Shown here piece after piece: positions 53,930-64,000 of a stretch of DNA of 64,000 nt. The notes beneath the pieces are model-generated. The model made no database searches and had not been told where the DNA came from. It was given only the letters and a program-made list of their open reading frames with translations. The stretch is from Hermatobates lingyangjiaoensis (lineage: Eukaryota; Arthropoda; Insecta; Hemiptera; Hermatobatidae): the NCBI GenBank assembly GCA_026182355.1, contig JAPFBL010000323.1, positions 248,001-312,000 on the forward strand, read 5' to 3'. Every line of letters starts with the position of its first letter. Position 1 is the stretch's first letter. The position numbers and the translations under genes are program-made.

Positions 53930-55300
53930 TATATGGCTCACCCATTGCTAAAATAGATGCCAAATAATAAATGAGCAAAAATTGCCGTCCTTAGAACAGC
54001 ACTAAAAAGTGAAAGGCTTATAGGTTTGTGTGTTGGGAAACAAACAACTATTCTCCACATTCTCCCTTGACTCTTATCAAAAATACTACCTCCACTTCAT
54101 TCTTATTATAACCTTATCAACTTGTAACAAACTCTCATTCAATTGAAGTATTACATTTTTATTCTATTTTATTTCTCCTCCTTCTAAGCCATTTACTTGA
54201 TTCTCTTTGTAACTGTAAATCACGACGTGTTATCTGTCGCTCTGCAATACACACACACACACTCTCTCACTTGCTTATTACTATCAGCTCTGATTGACAT
54301 CGGCTACCCCTTCATTACTACTTTAAAAGGCATGTTCATAATCAAGCAGGCCTGACTGCAGTCGACTAGCTTTGAAAACCTCTCAGGTGGAACTGATTTT
54401 CCTGCCCGGGATTCTTTCCAATTCCGGTTCAAACCAAAAACACCACCATCCCTTTAGTCGACTTTTATTTTATAGTCTTTATATATTTTTTTTACTCTAC
54501 TATAAGTAAAGTATAGTGATCGTGAAAAACATTTATCTCGAAATTTTAACAGAATTACATGTTTTTGAGGTACCAAAAGTCTTTTTATGAAGTTTTTTCG
54601 ATGATGCGTGTGTGTGTGTAAGTGTGTGTATGCGTGTGTATGCATGTGTATGTGCGTGTGTGTGTGTGTGTTTGCGTGTGGTGGGGCCTATTGTCATCAT
54701 CATCATCATCATTATCATTATTAATTAATTACTTAATAAGTAATAATTAATAATAAAATAATGTTAATAATTAATATAAATAATAATAATAATAATAATC
54801 ATAATATTTTTTTTTTGTGGTAAGGAGGTGAAATACATTTACGCACATAGTGCTGGGCTCCCAGATAAAACAGACTACCAACTAAAACACCCCCTTTTCA
54901 CCTAGGACCTAGCCTGGAACTGTTTTCCACATTACTTCAGGCTTGGAATAATAATAATAATAATAATAAAATAAATTAATTATTATTAGGTGATTATTAC
55001 TTGTTATTAAGAGGTGATTGTATTTAAATCACTTCTTAAATCAGGCGATTTAAATAGAATCCTTCATTTAAAGGATTTTTCGATAAATTTTTTAAAACCA
55101 TTGGGATATTTCAATGTTTTTTTTTTAAAAATGTCCTAATGAAAAGGCAATCAAAGTTCTTGTTAAGGTTCATGATTATGAGGGAATGATACGACTCCTT
55201 TGCTTTGCTTAGGTAAAGAAAGTTGAATATGTGTCGTAGTTACTGTACACAACCGTGTTTTTTTTTTTTAGGTACCAAAACTATATGTTTTGCTGTTTAG
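53930..55300. other. No gene; simple repeats
   Basis: A (GTGT)n-rich tract at 54606-54680, (CAT)n near 54696 and AAT repeats around 54780-54970. Confidence 0.6.
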
Positions 55301-55311
55301 ATGTTAGGTTT

Positions 55312-55612
55312 TCACACTTCGAGAACACACATAGGTCAAACATAGGCCCATTGTGATAAAACACAATGAACATTCTACATTGAGAGTCCTACATTTTTGC
55401 CCTACTCAAAAGATTTATCGCAGGTATTTTTAAAAAGTATCTGATCTAGCATTGGCCTGGGACCGATAGCTTAATATCCTCTCTAAGGGACGACCTGCTC
55501 ATATTTTTTTCAACTCCTATGTTGTTAAATCGAGAGCCATAGTGAGTATCGAACCGCGGATCTACCAGTCCAGAGGCGAGCACCTAAGCCTTTGGACTAC
55601 TCTGGATCCTAT
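55312..55612 (-). repeat. SINE, tail type A, old copy
   Basis: Order conserved on the minus strand but heavily diverged in core and head. Confidence 0.85.
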
Positions 55613-55619
55613 CTGTTTC

Positions 55620-56590
55620 GGAAAAACTCTGCTTTTCAACTAACTTTTTTTTTTTTTTTTAATTTTTATTTGAGGGTGATTATAGCACTGCGTCCTAAGA
55701 ACTATTGTACTTCTCCCCCTTCTGTACTATAGCACACCAGTTTGTGTTAACACCTCCAAGAACCTCAGCACATTTGCTGTGCCCAACGGTAAAAGTTCTT
55801 CTATAGTTCTGTTGAGTGTTCCGACGCACCTACTTCTGTAAAGCACAGTGGCTTGACAGTCAGCCAGCAGGTGCAACAGTCTTTCTTCCTCTTCCTTGCA
55901 GAATCTGCAGAATTCTCAAACTTATTGAGAAGTTCAACTAATTTACTTAAAGTGTTAAGTTTGCATGCCAATAGTCATTTGCTGAAGTTTTGGTTTCAGA
56001 GTAACATTCATTTTGCCCTCTTTCTTAACAGACATAAAGTACCATTTCTTTAAGCTTAGAAAGCTTTGATATCGGTACCCTAAGGGGCATGAGTGTCATA
56101 TTGTCCAAATTACATTTCTATTGGTTATACGAGTACCACGTCACCAGTTGGATTCTATTTTAGATTCAGCAACTTTTGCCTTATTCAAGTTAGTAATTAA
56201 TTACTTGTAATTGATTAACTCTTGTAATTAATCCTTAATCTTTTTTAGAGCTAAACTAAGAACTCTAAATCCCCGCCTGTGGACCTCTATCATACTAACA
56301 AGAGAGAGGTTATACCTCTTGTATTACTGTATTCGTAAAAGACCTTAAATGTATTATATTATCAAAACTCTTTGACCCTTAAGTACGACTTTATGCATTT
56401 AAGTTCGGTATTTTAGTAAAAGAAAGGTCACTTTTTTTGGTAAAATAACCTTAACGCTACATAAATAAGATTTTAATAATACAAATTTGGAGTATTATAC
56501 AATCAGCCTTACTGTAAAACTATGAAAATTACAAGAGGCGAAGAACATTCCACTTAATGAACTGTACCAATATTGGTGATATAATAAGAA
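55620..56590. other. No gene seen
   Basis: AT-rich. 55660-55900 may be an old retroelement remnant by composition, but I cannot assign it. Confidence 0.4.
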
Positions 56591-56597
56591 AAAAAAA

Positions 56598-56637
56598 ACT
56601 AAGATCTTTCAACCATAACAAGCGGTTTTCGTCAGAG
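56598..56637 (-). ncRNA. Hammerhead-like motif (AGATCT family)
   Basis: Minus strand: ACT, CTGACGA, A, AACC...GGTT, GAA, AGATCT, T, AGT. Same family as 1084. The family flank (TTATTGTGGTTTGA) follows to about 56705, but no (TA)n borders it. Confidence 0.62.
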
Positions 56638-56705
56638 TCAAAAAACCCATTTTTATTGTGGTTTGAACTTTGAATTGTTGTTTTACGTGTTTATTGTGAA
56701 ATCTA

Positions 56706-57714
56706 GTTATTGGTGAATTATAAATTGTTAATTGTAATGGTAATGAAATTGAAATATTTGTTTAAAACCAATGAACCCTTTGAATATTTTATATCTACTT
56801 TGATTCAATATTAAAAAGACACAGGTATTATTAGCATTAACTTAAATACTATGATTCAGCAACAGGGAACTGCTAATTATAAAATATGACAAGAAGCCTT
56901 ATCTAATAAATTAGATTTCTAACTAATTAAAATGTATTATTAGTCAATTCATTAAATGGAATGAAAAAGTTAGCGGTCTGATGTTAGATGACAACCTAAT
57001 TACTTTAGCTAGTTCATGACATAATGCCTATCATTTGAGAAGGATAATAAAAACATAATCAAGTTAAAATCAATTATAAATAATTATTTAATTTATTATA
57101 TTTTTTTTATAGTGCAATTCATTTTGAATGATATGACTGGTTAAGTAATTCCTTTGTAATTATTTAATTTTTCAATATTCTTTATTTTAATTTGTGCCTT
57201 TAATTTTTAAAAGAAATTTATTTTTTTATAAATTACTTTTATTGAATTATAAGTTTTTTTAATAATATTAAGGTATAAAAATTTGAAGATAAGACTGGTG
57301 GTTGTAAATGAAACTTAATAGTGTTTGTTAGTGTTACGTCATGAGTGGTCAACTTACTGCGCTTGCGTCAAACGCGGCGCACTGTATGATTTGTTATGAC
57401 GCATTACCTCCTTCAGATAAAAATGAATCAAGCTTAAAGTATTGCTTATTTTTTATTTATTTCTATATTTTGTGAATATTTTTTTTGAGAAATATTATTT
57501 TCTTCTTATTAATCTGTTTCCAGGTTAGATATGCTTGATTAATCGAACGGAATGGAATTTTATGTATTTCCAATGTTTTTGTGAAAAACGATCATTACCC
57601 TTTGAAAATCTCCTTGAGCTAAGAAAATTTTCCCAGAGATATATCTGTCGTTTTGGAACGCCATATAAATGTGTACGAATATGTTCAATCATGAAACTAA
57701 TTAAAAATAAATGA
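56706..57714. other. No gene seen
   Basis: AT-rich. 57590-57690 resembles the repeat end at 41960-42070. Confidence 0.45.
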
Positions 57715-57967
57715 AGAAACTGACAGATTTCAATTTGAAGTATACACTGCTGTTGTCAGTTACAAATTTAACTCCGAGGATTTAAATCAAAATAACCTCA
57801 AAAGTCTCATAAGATGCGTAAAGTTGATCAGCTTTATTAAATATTGCTTTTATATTCCTTAATTTCATGTTATGACCATATAACAATTGTATATAAAACT
57901 ATGTTATATATACAAGATAAGTAGACTTTGGGTTACTAGAGTATTATGGTGCATCTGAAACCCTATG
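57715..57967 (+). repeat. Dispersed repeat X, copy 2
   Basis: Colinear with 32906-33180. It is cut at CTGAAACCCTATG, where the type B SINE begins. Confidence 0.75.
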
Positions 57968-58283
57968 TTTTTTTTAATTATTTAAACCGATTCCCTAGCG
58001 GGTGATAATGTCAGTCGTTTATCGGCTTTTTGTTTGATCGGTGATTTTACAGATTCTACATTGGGAGTCCTAAATTTAAGTGAATTTTGAGTAGGTATCT
58101 TTAACGAGAACCTGACATCGTATAGGCTCGAGACCGACGGCTTAAAACGTCCTCTCCGAGGGACGATGTACTTATATTTATTATTCACCTCCCGCATGAA
58201 TAAATCGAGGGCCAGGTGGGTATCGAACCCCAGACTACCAGCCCAGAGGAAAGATCGTTAACCACTGAGCTAACCTGGCCCTC
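57968..58283 (-). repeat. SINE, tail type B, complete
   Basis: Best B reference: T-run, AAACCGATTCCCTAGCGGG, GGCTTTTTGTTTGATCGG, core, and head ending GCTAACCTGGCCCTC. Confidence 0.95.
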
Positions 58284-58689
58284 TTGTACATGGTTGCTAT
58301 TATAAACAATAATAATGAATAGCGAGTTGGTATTTAGTAATGATGCTTTCTTGTTTTGCATCACGGGTTCGACCTTCAACTTTTTTATATAGTACATGAT
58401 AATCTTATGCACGCTTTCCCAAAGGAGAGGAGGTAAATATATCTGTTGTGAGTCTGCAAAGTGTACACTCTTTGTCGATTAATAGTTACAGTCAGGGTAG
58501 GCAGGTGAAGCTGAACCCCACCTGTCATTATAGAATGAAAAAATAAATTAAAATTACTATATTTGTGCTTTACAGTAATTTTCATTTTAAATTTACCATT
58601 TTTGCGTGTTTTTTTTTCAAAATCAATCTATTTTCACAAATACCAATCAGATACTATGGAGAGATGTGCGGTGAGACAACTTAATTAAT

Positions 58690-58935
58690 TCTAAATTGTA
58701 TGGCCAGCAGCTACCAGCTGAATAGTTTTAAGACTACCATACTGGTCAGAGACCTGGGTCGTCCCCCCCGTAGGGGAAATGCCCTAAAACCCGGACTGGG
58801 CCCTACCCAATGGGTAGGTACCAGTTTCAAGAGCTCTGCCCAATTAGAGCTCTTACCCACTGGTAAGGGCCGGAGGTGTAGCTCCTCCTAGATGCTATTC
58901 AGGCAACCACCCGAGAAGCGGGTCGCTCCTCACAC
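58690..58935 (+). repeat. Dispersed repeat Z, copy 2
   Basis: GACCTGGGTCGTCCCCCCC, TACCCAATGGGTAGGTACC, and GAGAAGCGGGTCGCTCC match copy 1 in order. The 63-aa frame at 58700 is not recognisable. Confidence 0.65.
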
Positions 58936-58939
58936 AGCG

Positions 58940-59520
58940 ACACATCACATATGATCATTTGTGTCTAATCAACTTGAGTAAGAAACCACAGCCACCACGA
59001 GTCCGTCTGCATGACGAGGCATGGGTGACACCTGAAAATAAGATAAACAAGAAAAGTAAGGGCAAGTAAATAAAGAGTGTTGAAACTAAAATCACCCATG
59101 GGCTTGGAAGCCTCGTCCCCGTGGTACCGATAGTATTTTAAGAGCCACTCGGGTGGTACTCCGGACCAAGGTCCTACTGAACCTGCTATTGGGAGCAGGA
59201 ATAGGTCAGTGGCCTTTAAGAAATTAAAAGAAAAGTAGATAAAGATATAAATTATAAAGAAGGTATAAGGCGTTGAAGATAAATAGAGCAATAGAAGTAA
59301 AGAAATTGTATAAAGAAGAAGTTAAGACATTTATATGTTTAAAAAAAAACTTACCTTTAGACACTAGTACCTTTACCAATTTTAAATTGAGTAAGATGAA
59401 AATTTGAAGTCAACATGAAGCCAACCTAATGGATGACGTGATATCCCCATGGCAAATAAACCTGATGAAGAACTGATGTTACAACTCTTAAAGTTTCACG
59501 ACATAGAATTTCAATAAAGT
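58940..59520. other. No gene; retroelement-like GC stretch
   Basis: 59090-59215 is GC-rich and stylistically similar to repeat Z; the rest is AT-rich. Confidence 0.35.
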
Positions 59521-59526
59521 ATTTTT

Positions 59527-59814
59527 CATTGTAGGGTAAAAAGCTAATGAAATGGTCTGCACATATAACAATTTAATAGTATAAACAGTGCGTTTCGAAC
59601 AAGTAGTGTTCTTCTTCAGGCATTAACTAAAAAATACCATATCATGAGGGAGTTATCTATAGTACAATATTATCTATGTAGTACATAGATTCATAGTTAT
59701 GCACTATAGATAACTCTCTGAGAATATTGTATTATTTAGTTAATGAACACGTTGTTTATACGATTAAATTTTTATACGTGGAGACCATTTCATTAGCTTT
59801 TTACCCTACAATGA
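59527..59814. repeat. Foldback element, GGGTAAAAAGC family, copy 1
   Basis: Arms GTAGGGTAAAAAGCTAATGA and complement lie at both ends. The left arm holds a hammerhead-like motif; the right arm has lost it (AATGAACACGTTG). Confidence 0.88.
59585..59622 (-). ncRNA. Hammerhead-like motif (ACGC variant)
   Basis: Minus strand: CTGAAGA, A, GAACA-CTACT-TGTTC, GAA, ACGC, A. Stem II is a perfect 5 bp. Stem III is not palindromic in this copy. Confidence 0.5.
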
Positions 59815-60149
59815 GTAAATACCACATAATAACTGATTGCACTACGCTAGAAGGAAGTATTTTTCTTTTGAAAATAGTAATTTTTCTGATAACAGTAGAC
59901 TAGCGACCCTTGATTTATTGTAAGCATCGTTAGTAAACAAAAAGTTTTCCAATCCTAATAATCAAAAAAATGGACAATAGAAATGGATATGGTTTGAAAC
60001 TACTTGGGCACTTATTCTCTGCAATTAAAAGAGAAAGAGAGACAGTTTTTTCTTTCTTTTTTTTCGTTTTGTGAAAAATTAATCCAATTAACTTGACAAG
60101 AAGAAATTTATAAAAAGACTAATTAAAGAATGTTTGAATAATGAAGTTA

Positions 60150-60420
60150 GTTGTGGTCTAGCGATTACTAGTGCTTAGCCAGCGCTTGCTGTTAGTTCCG
60201 GAGGTTGCGGGGGTGGGCGGGGTGGGGGTGCATATTTTAGTCATCACCTGAGATTGCTTTATCTAACAGATTGATATCTCGCGCATGATGTCCCTGGGGG
60301 GGGGGAGAGAATGCAAAGTTGGAGGCACTTAGTCCTGAACCAGTGCCATGCTAGATGATCGTTAAAGATCCCTAACTCTAATTAACTTCAGTAAAAAAAT
60401 TCAAAATTCAAGCAAATTCA
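60150..60420 (+). repeat. Probable very old SINE copy
   Basis: TGGTCTAGCGATTA resembles an A box, GGAGGTTGCGGG a B box, and GATCGTTAAAGATCCCTAAC is the SINE core. The rest is diverged. Confidence 0.55.
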
Positions 60421-60577
60421 TGCATATTGTTAGTACCACTGAGCTTAGTATATGATTAATATCATTAGTGAAATACACCGTCTTACTTCGTATACTGTCC
60501 GTCACTCATCTTCAAAAAGAACTCTTTTCTTTGGACCCTGTATTTCACTAATAGTAATATTTTACTATTTTACCTGG

Positions 60578-60750
60578 TAGGGTAAAAAGCTAATGAAATG
60601 GTCTTCACATATAAAAATTTAATCATATAAACAACGCGTTTCAAACACGTAGTGTTCTTCTTCAGCCATTAACTACTGGTGAGTGTCTGTGGTATAACTG
60701 ATTAAATTTTTATATGTGGAGACGATTTTATTAGCTTTTTACCCTAAAAT
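60578..60750. repeat. Foldback element, GGGTAAAAAGC family, copy 2
   Basis: Same arms as copy 1 in a shorter unit. The left arm holds a motif. Confidence 0.88.
60629..60668 (-). ncRNA. Hammerhead-like motif (ACGCGT family)
   Basis: Minus strand: CTGAAGA, AG, AACAC-TAC-GTGTT, T, GAA, ACGCGT, T. Stem II is 5 bp and stem III a perfect 6-nt palindrome. Stem I is weak. Confidence 0.55.
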
Positions 60751-61089
60751 GAGTAACAACCACATAATAGCTGATTGCCCTACGTTAGAATTTATCTAAT
60801 AATATTTAATAATGTATCTTTAAACCCGATAATTTTGCATGACTGATAAATAAAATGTCTGACAAAGAAGAAATAAAGTATATTTTTCAGGCTCCTGATA
60901 CATTCTAGGTAAGTGCGGATGTTGAACAAGTAAGGGGATGGGGTTTCGATAATGAGTAGAATGAGATATCCAAAGCTAACAGGGTTTCATGAGTTTTAAG
61001 GAAAACCATGAAGCTCCTAAAAGTCGTTAAATGTAAGTGCTTAAAGACAGGATCTAATCATCGTCGTTATTTTACCCTATGGAGGGGGG

Positions 61090-61440
61090 AATTAGGTTTT
61101 TCTCGCTCAAAAAATGACGAAGGAAGTTGTGGAAGAGCGTTGATTAGAGGCAGAAGCTAGAAAGATGGTTTATAATTGATTGGTGTAAGAAGAAGGGTAA
61201 TTAGGCAGTGGGATGGGAAGGGATGGAATAATATCGCGGCTAAGATGGTATCGGGGGAGAGTTAGGACCTCGTTGAGCGCCATTAGGACCACGCCGAAGC
61301 ACTCAGCGACAGATGCTGTCCGCCATTGTTTTTCTTCTCTGTTATTTTGGTTTTTAATTGGCCGTGGCAGCCTTTTACAAAGGTGATTCCTCTGTGGCTT
61401 CACCATCTGTCGATCGATAAGCATTCATCTTTCAAAAAGG
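61090..61440. promoter_or_regulatory. Candidate non-coding regulatory island
   Basis: Non-repetitive, balanced sequence with a Sox-like CCATTGTTTTT, E-boxes CAGATG and CATCTG, and homeodomain-like TTTAATTGGCC. The 84-aa frame on the minus strand has no motif. By appearance only. Confidence 0.3.
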
Positions 61441-61659
61441 GGGGGAGGGGGGGAAGGTATTTCATTCTCCGTCCAGATCACAAAATCAGGTAGTTTATAA
61501 GAGATTTATAAACTAAATCGGCATTTATCAAGCATTAAGTCGCTTTAATATGAACCAGCCCTAAAAAAGATATTCATCATGAAACTTAACCGATCAATAT
61601 CATAAATTATAACAAAGTAACGTAAAGATTAACTAACTTCTATAATTCAACAGTCATTT

Positions 61660-61695
61660 GCCTCCTGATGATACGACTGTCGAAATAATGTCTCT
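61660..61695 (+). ncRNA. Hammerhead-like motif, weak
   Basis: CTC, CTGATGA, TA, CGAC-T-GTCG, AAA, TAAT. GAA is not clearly placed. Confidence 0.3.
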
Positions 61696-61849
61696 GTCTT
61701 TTTGTTGGTTTAGCAATAATTTTTATTTAAAGTTATATGAACCATTTGATTTATAAATTATATATATATATATATATAATAATTTATATATACGTAAACT
61801 ATAAATACAGAGTAAAGAGACAAACGCAATTACATTCAACGATAGGATT

Positions 61850-61985
61850 GTTTCGGTTAAAAGATCTTAGACTTTTTTTTCATGTCCTATTGTTGTTTGA
61901 ACATATATCTATATATCAATGATCAAACCACAATAAGAAAATGGGAAAACAAGACTCACCATATGTTTTGCTGTCCATTTTTTTG
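61850..61985. repeat. AGATCT-family and MDSKTYG-family flank scraps
   Basis: CGGTTAAAAGATCTTAGAC at 61854 is a 3' half-motif. TCAAACCACAATAAGAAA at 61923 is the AGATCT-family flank. CACCATATGTTTTGCTGTCC at 61958 is the antisense of the ATG region of the 30457 PLE, cut at ACCGACGTT. Confidence 0.7.
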
Positions 61986-62011
61986 TTGTTACCGACGTTC
62001 CCCAAATATAC

Positions 62012-62013
<2 letters not shown>

Positions 62014-62042
<29 letters not shown>
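62014..62042. repeat. (TA)n tract
   Basis: The only long TA tract after 30.6 kb, and again within PLE-derived sequence. Confidence 0.95.
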
Positions 62043-62048
<6 letters not shown>

Positions 62049-62094
62049 GATGTCCTTTTCTTGACCAACTGTTCATATATTTCTTGAGATTTAT

Positions 62095-62592
62095 TGAGGA
62101 TTTTTGGTCGAATATTCAAAAAAAACTTCGTTGCCAACGTTTCGATATATATTTATATCATCTTCAGGGCTAAAACATTGTTACCTTGAGCACACTTATT
62201 TCAACAAAACTGGTCTATTGTTTGCTATATTGTACATGGTCAACAAAAATTGAAAAATTACAATGGTAAAACTATAGATTTTTATATTTAAGTTTGTTTT
62301 AATAATGTTTAGAAAATACAAAGATATAAATTTGTTTACCTGGGAAGTATGTTTACTGTTGTTTGTTATGTTTTTTCCTTTTCATTTGAATTGTGTCCTT
62401 ATACTGGGGTCACTGAATGGAAAAGTTACTCATGCTACTAAACAGCTACTAAACAAAAATGTAACCTCCACGCACTTGCTCTGTTTAGTAGCATGAGTAA
62501 CTTTTTCATTCAGTGACCCCAGTATAAGGACACAATATATATCGAAACGTTGGCAACGAAGTTTTTTTGAATATTAGACCAAAAATATTAAC
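62095..62592. repeat. Nested foldback element
   Basis: Outer arms 62100-62157 and 62523-62592 (TTTTTGGTC to CGTTGCCAACGTTTCGATAT) enclose inner arms 62393-62449 and 62481-62535 (GTCACTGAATGGAAAAG and complement). The left outer arm holds a complete motif, the right only the 3' half. Confidence 0.85.
62133..62171 (-). ncRNA. Hammerhead-like motif (ACGT family)
   Basis: Minus strand: GCC, CTGAAGA, T, GATATA-AAT-ATATATC-type stem II, GAA, ACGT, T, GGC. Close to the copy at 10130. Confidence 0.62.
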
Positions 62593-62594
62593 TA

Positions 62595-63060
62595 GACCTC
62601 ATAACTAGACTACCCGTAACCCTTTGTGTCGCTCAGAAATTATAGCAATAGGTATTGAAATAAATTCACTGAACATGATTGACAGGGATAATTTTAATTG
62701 TTCTTACTTGTTATTAAGGCACGGAAAGAGATTCTTATATGACCCAAGCTTTTAATACAGTATTCTTACATGGTTCAAGATATATACACAGTAAGTATAT
62801 TTAGCAAAACAAAAATTATTTAAAACTAAAAAAAAATCACTTATTCTATGACATAAATAAATAAACATCAACTAAAGTCAAATACACAATCAGATATATT
62901 TAAAACAAACAAAACTTGGAAATTGAAATATTCAGTCGATTTGCCTAACATAAAATAACATTAATGAAAGGTATGTTTCTTTATAATATTGCCTTAGAAC
63001 ATTCGTATTTTATCTGACAGTTGTATTCAAGTTTGATTCTAAAATTATAAATTTTTTAGC
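62595..63060 (+). repeat. Dispersed repeat Y, copy 2
   Basis: Colinear with 45360-46000. It begins directly after the nested foldback. Confidence 0.8.
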
Positions 63061-63672
63061 TCTAATGTAATATTTTATTATATTTGACAGGCTACCTTGA
63101 CCCCTTAATGAGAAATATTATTAAATAATATTGTAGAAAGTCCAGGAGAGTAAGCAAGCCACTGAGCTACTCTGACCTCTTAATACGATTTGTTATTATG
63201 TAATACATCTACAACAATGCCAATCACAACAAAAGTAAAGATTATAATAATTTCAGGTTTCTATCTTCACGGAAAATGGGTGAACAAACAAACATTCACG
63301 ACCTTTATATAGAGTTTCAGTTGGCGTTTTTAAGACAATATTGCTTCTTCCTGAGGAATAATAATGCTTTATGCTAAATTTCATTGCTCAAAAAACAGAG
63401 GATATATATGAAAATATAGAATTAAAAAAAAAAATTAAATTCCCATATGTTGTAGAATGAATGTTGTCTGTAAAGCGATTTTACTATAAAAGTGTACAGC
63501 TCATACTCTTATAAGGAGCTATGTATGAGAGGTCATTAAGGACAATGGTCTTTAGTTCCCTTGTGAACAATCAAACAGTTTGTCAGTATCCTGATAAGAA
63601 TCATTCCAATTCAATTTTAAGTTAAAATGATTTAATATTTATGCAAAACTGACCTTAACTGTCTAAAAGTTA
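63061..63672. other. No gene seen
   Basis: AT-rich. CACTGAGCTACTCTGACC at 63161 is a possible SINE-head scrap. Nothing else recognised. Confidence 0.45.
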
Positions 63673-63845
63673 ACTTTTTTTTTTGAACCGCTCCCCTGGC
63701 GGTTTAAAAACGTTTACGGTCTTTGTGTTTGACCGATGATTCTACATTGGGAGTCACACATTTTGCTTAACTCAAGTGTATTTCAAGTAGGGATGTTTAA
63801 CGAGTACCTGACATCGCACAGACTCGGGACCGACGGCTTTAAATC
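63673..63845 (-). repeat. SINE, tail type B, head missing
   Basis: The T-run, B tail (GTCTTTGTGTTTGACCGATG) and core to GACCGACGGCTT are present; the head is absent. Confidence 0.88.
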
Positions 63846-63866
63846 CTGATTAGTTTTAGTCTTTGT

Positions 63867-63991
63867 CTCAAGGGAATATTTCCAGTACCTTGAGGGTTTA
63901 ACGTAAGTTGTGTTCGTTTTGTATGTTTATTTATATGTCCTGTGTCCTTTAGTTTAAGCTACCGATAAGGGAATATCGAGTACCTTGTCGG
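63867..63991 (+). ncRNA. Two similar hairpins with conserved loops
   Basis: Hairpin 1 (63867-63894): CTCAAGG/CCTTGAG with loop GAATATTTCCAGTA. Hairpin 2 (63962-63991): CCGATAAGG/CCTTGTCGG with loop GAATATCGAGTA. The outer stems differ by compensating changes while GAA and AGTA at the stem tops are kept, resembling a bulged-G (loop E) motif. No known RNA recognised. Confidence 0.4.
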
Positions 63992-64000
63992 ACATTATAT

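Overview
The window looks like nuclear DNA from an AT-rich, repeat-laden metazoan genome, probably an invertebrate. I find no recognisable host gene, no tRNA or rRNA gene and no prokaryotic feature. Nearly everything identifiable is mobile DNA: Penelope-like elements (PLEs), tRNA-derived SINEs, hAT-type MITEs, non-LTR scraps and minisatellites. The SINE tail in short runs of CCTAA, the arthropod-type telomere unit, is only a weak taxonomic hint.

Layout. From 1 to about 31 kb lies a dense field of PLE-derived pieces, almost always abutting (TA)n tracts. Its centrepiece is an apparently intact PLE on the minus strand (ORF 5233-8190, 985 aa: reverse transcriptase plus C-terminal GIY-YIG endonuclease). 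Its last ~1.07 kb is repeated in inverted orientation at its 5' side (4649-5722 versus 8251-9326). Around it are fragments of several other PLE families: ORF N-termini that stop at (TA)n, endonuclease C-termini, one CCAAT/TATA promoter (23.6 kb), and many short inverted-repeat units. From 31.5 to 32.9 kb is an 81-bp minisatellite. From 33 to 61.6 kb the sequence is quieter, with SINEs of two tail types, hAT MITEs with target-site duplications, a 156-bp minisatellite containing a hAT-like end, and a few more complex islands that could be regulatory DNA. A smaller PLE island lies at 61.6-62.6 kb, and the window ends in a SINE and two similar RNA-like hairpins.

Main finding. About 35 short sites fit one RNA pattern: CUGANGA, one base, a short stem II, GAA, a 4-6 nt palindrome of form A...U, one nucleotide that is never G, and a 3' strand that often pairs with the bases just 5' of CUGANGA. 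This is the layout of a minimal type I hammerhead ribozyme whose stem III would form between two molecules. At least eight stem III palindromes occur (AATT, ATAT, AGATCT, AGGCCT, ACGT, ACGCGT, AGCT, ACATGT), and stem I changes by compensating pairs between families. Hammerheads in PLEs are known. The family diversity here, the mirror-image pairs flanked by (TA)n, and motifs placed just upstream of PLE start codons deserve attention. The extra base before stem II departs from the textbook core, so activity is unproven.
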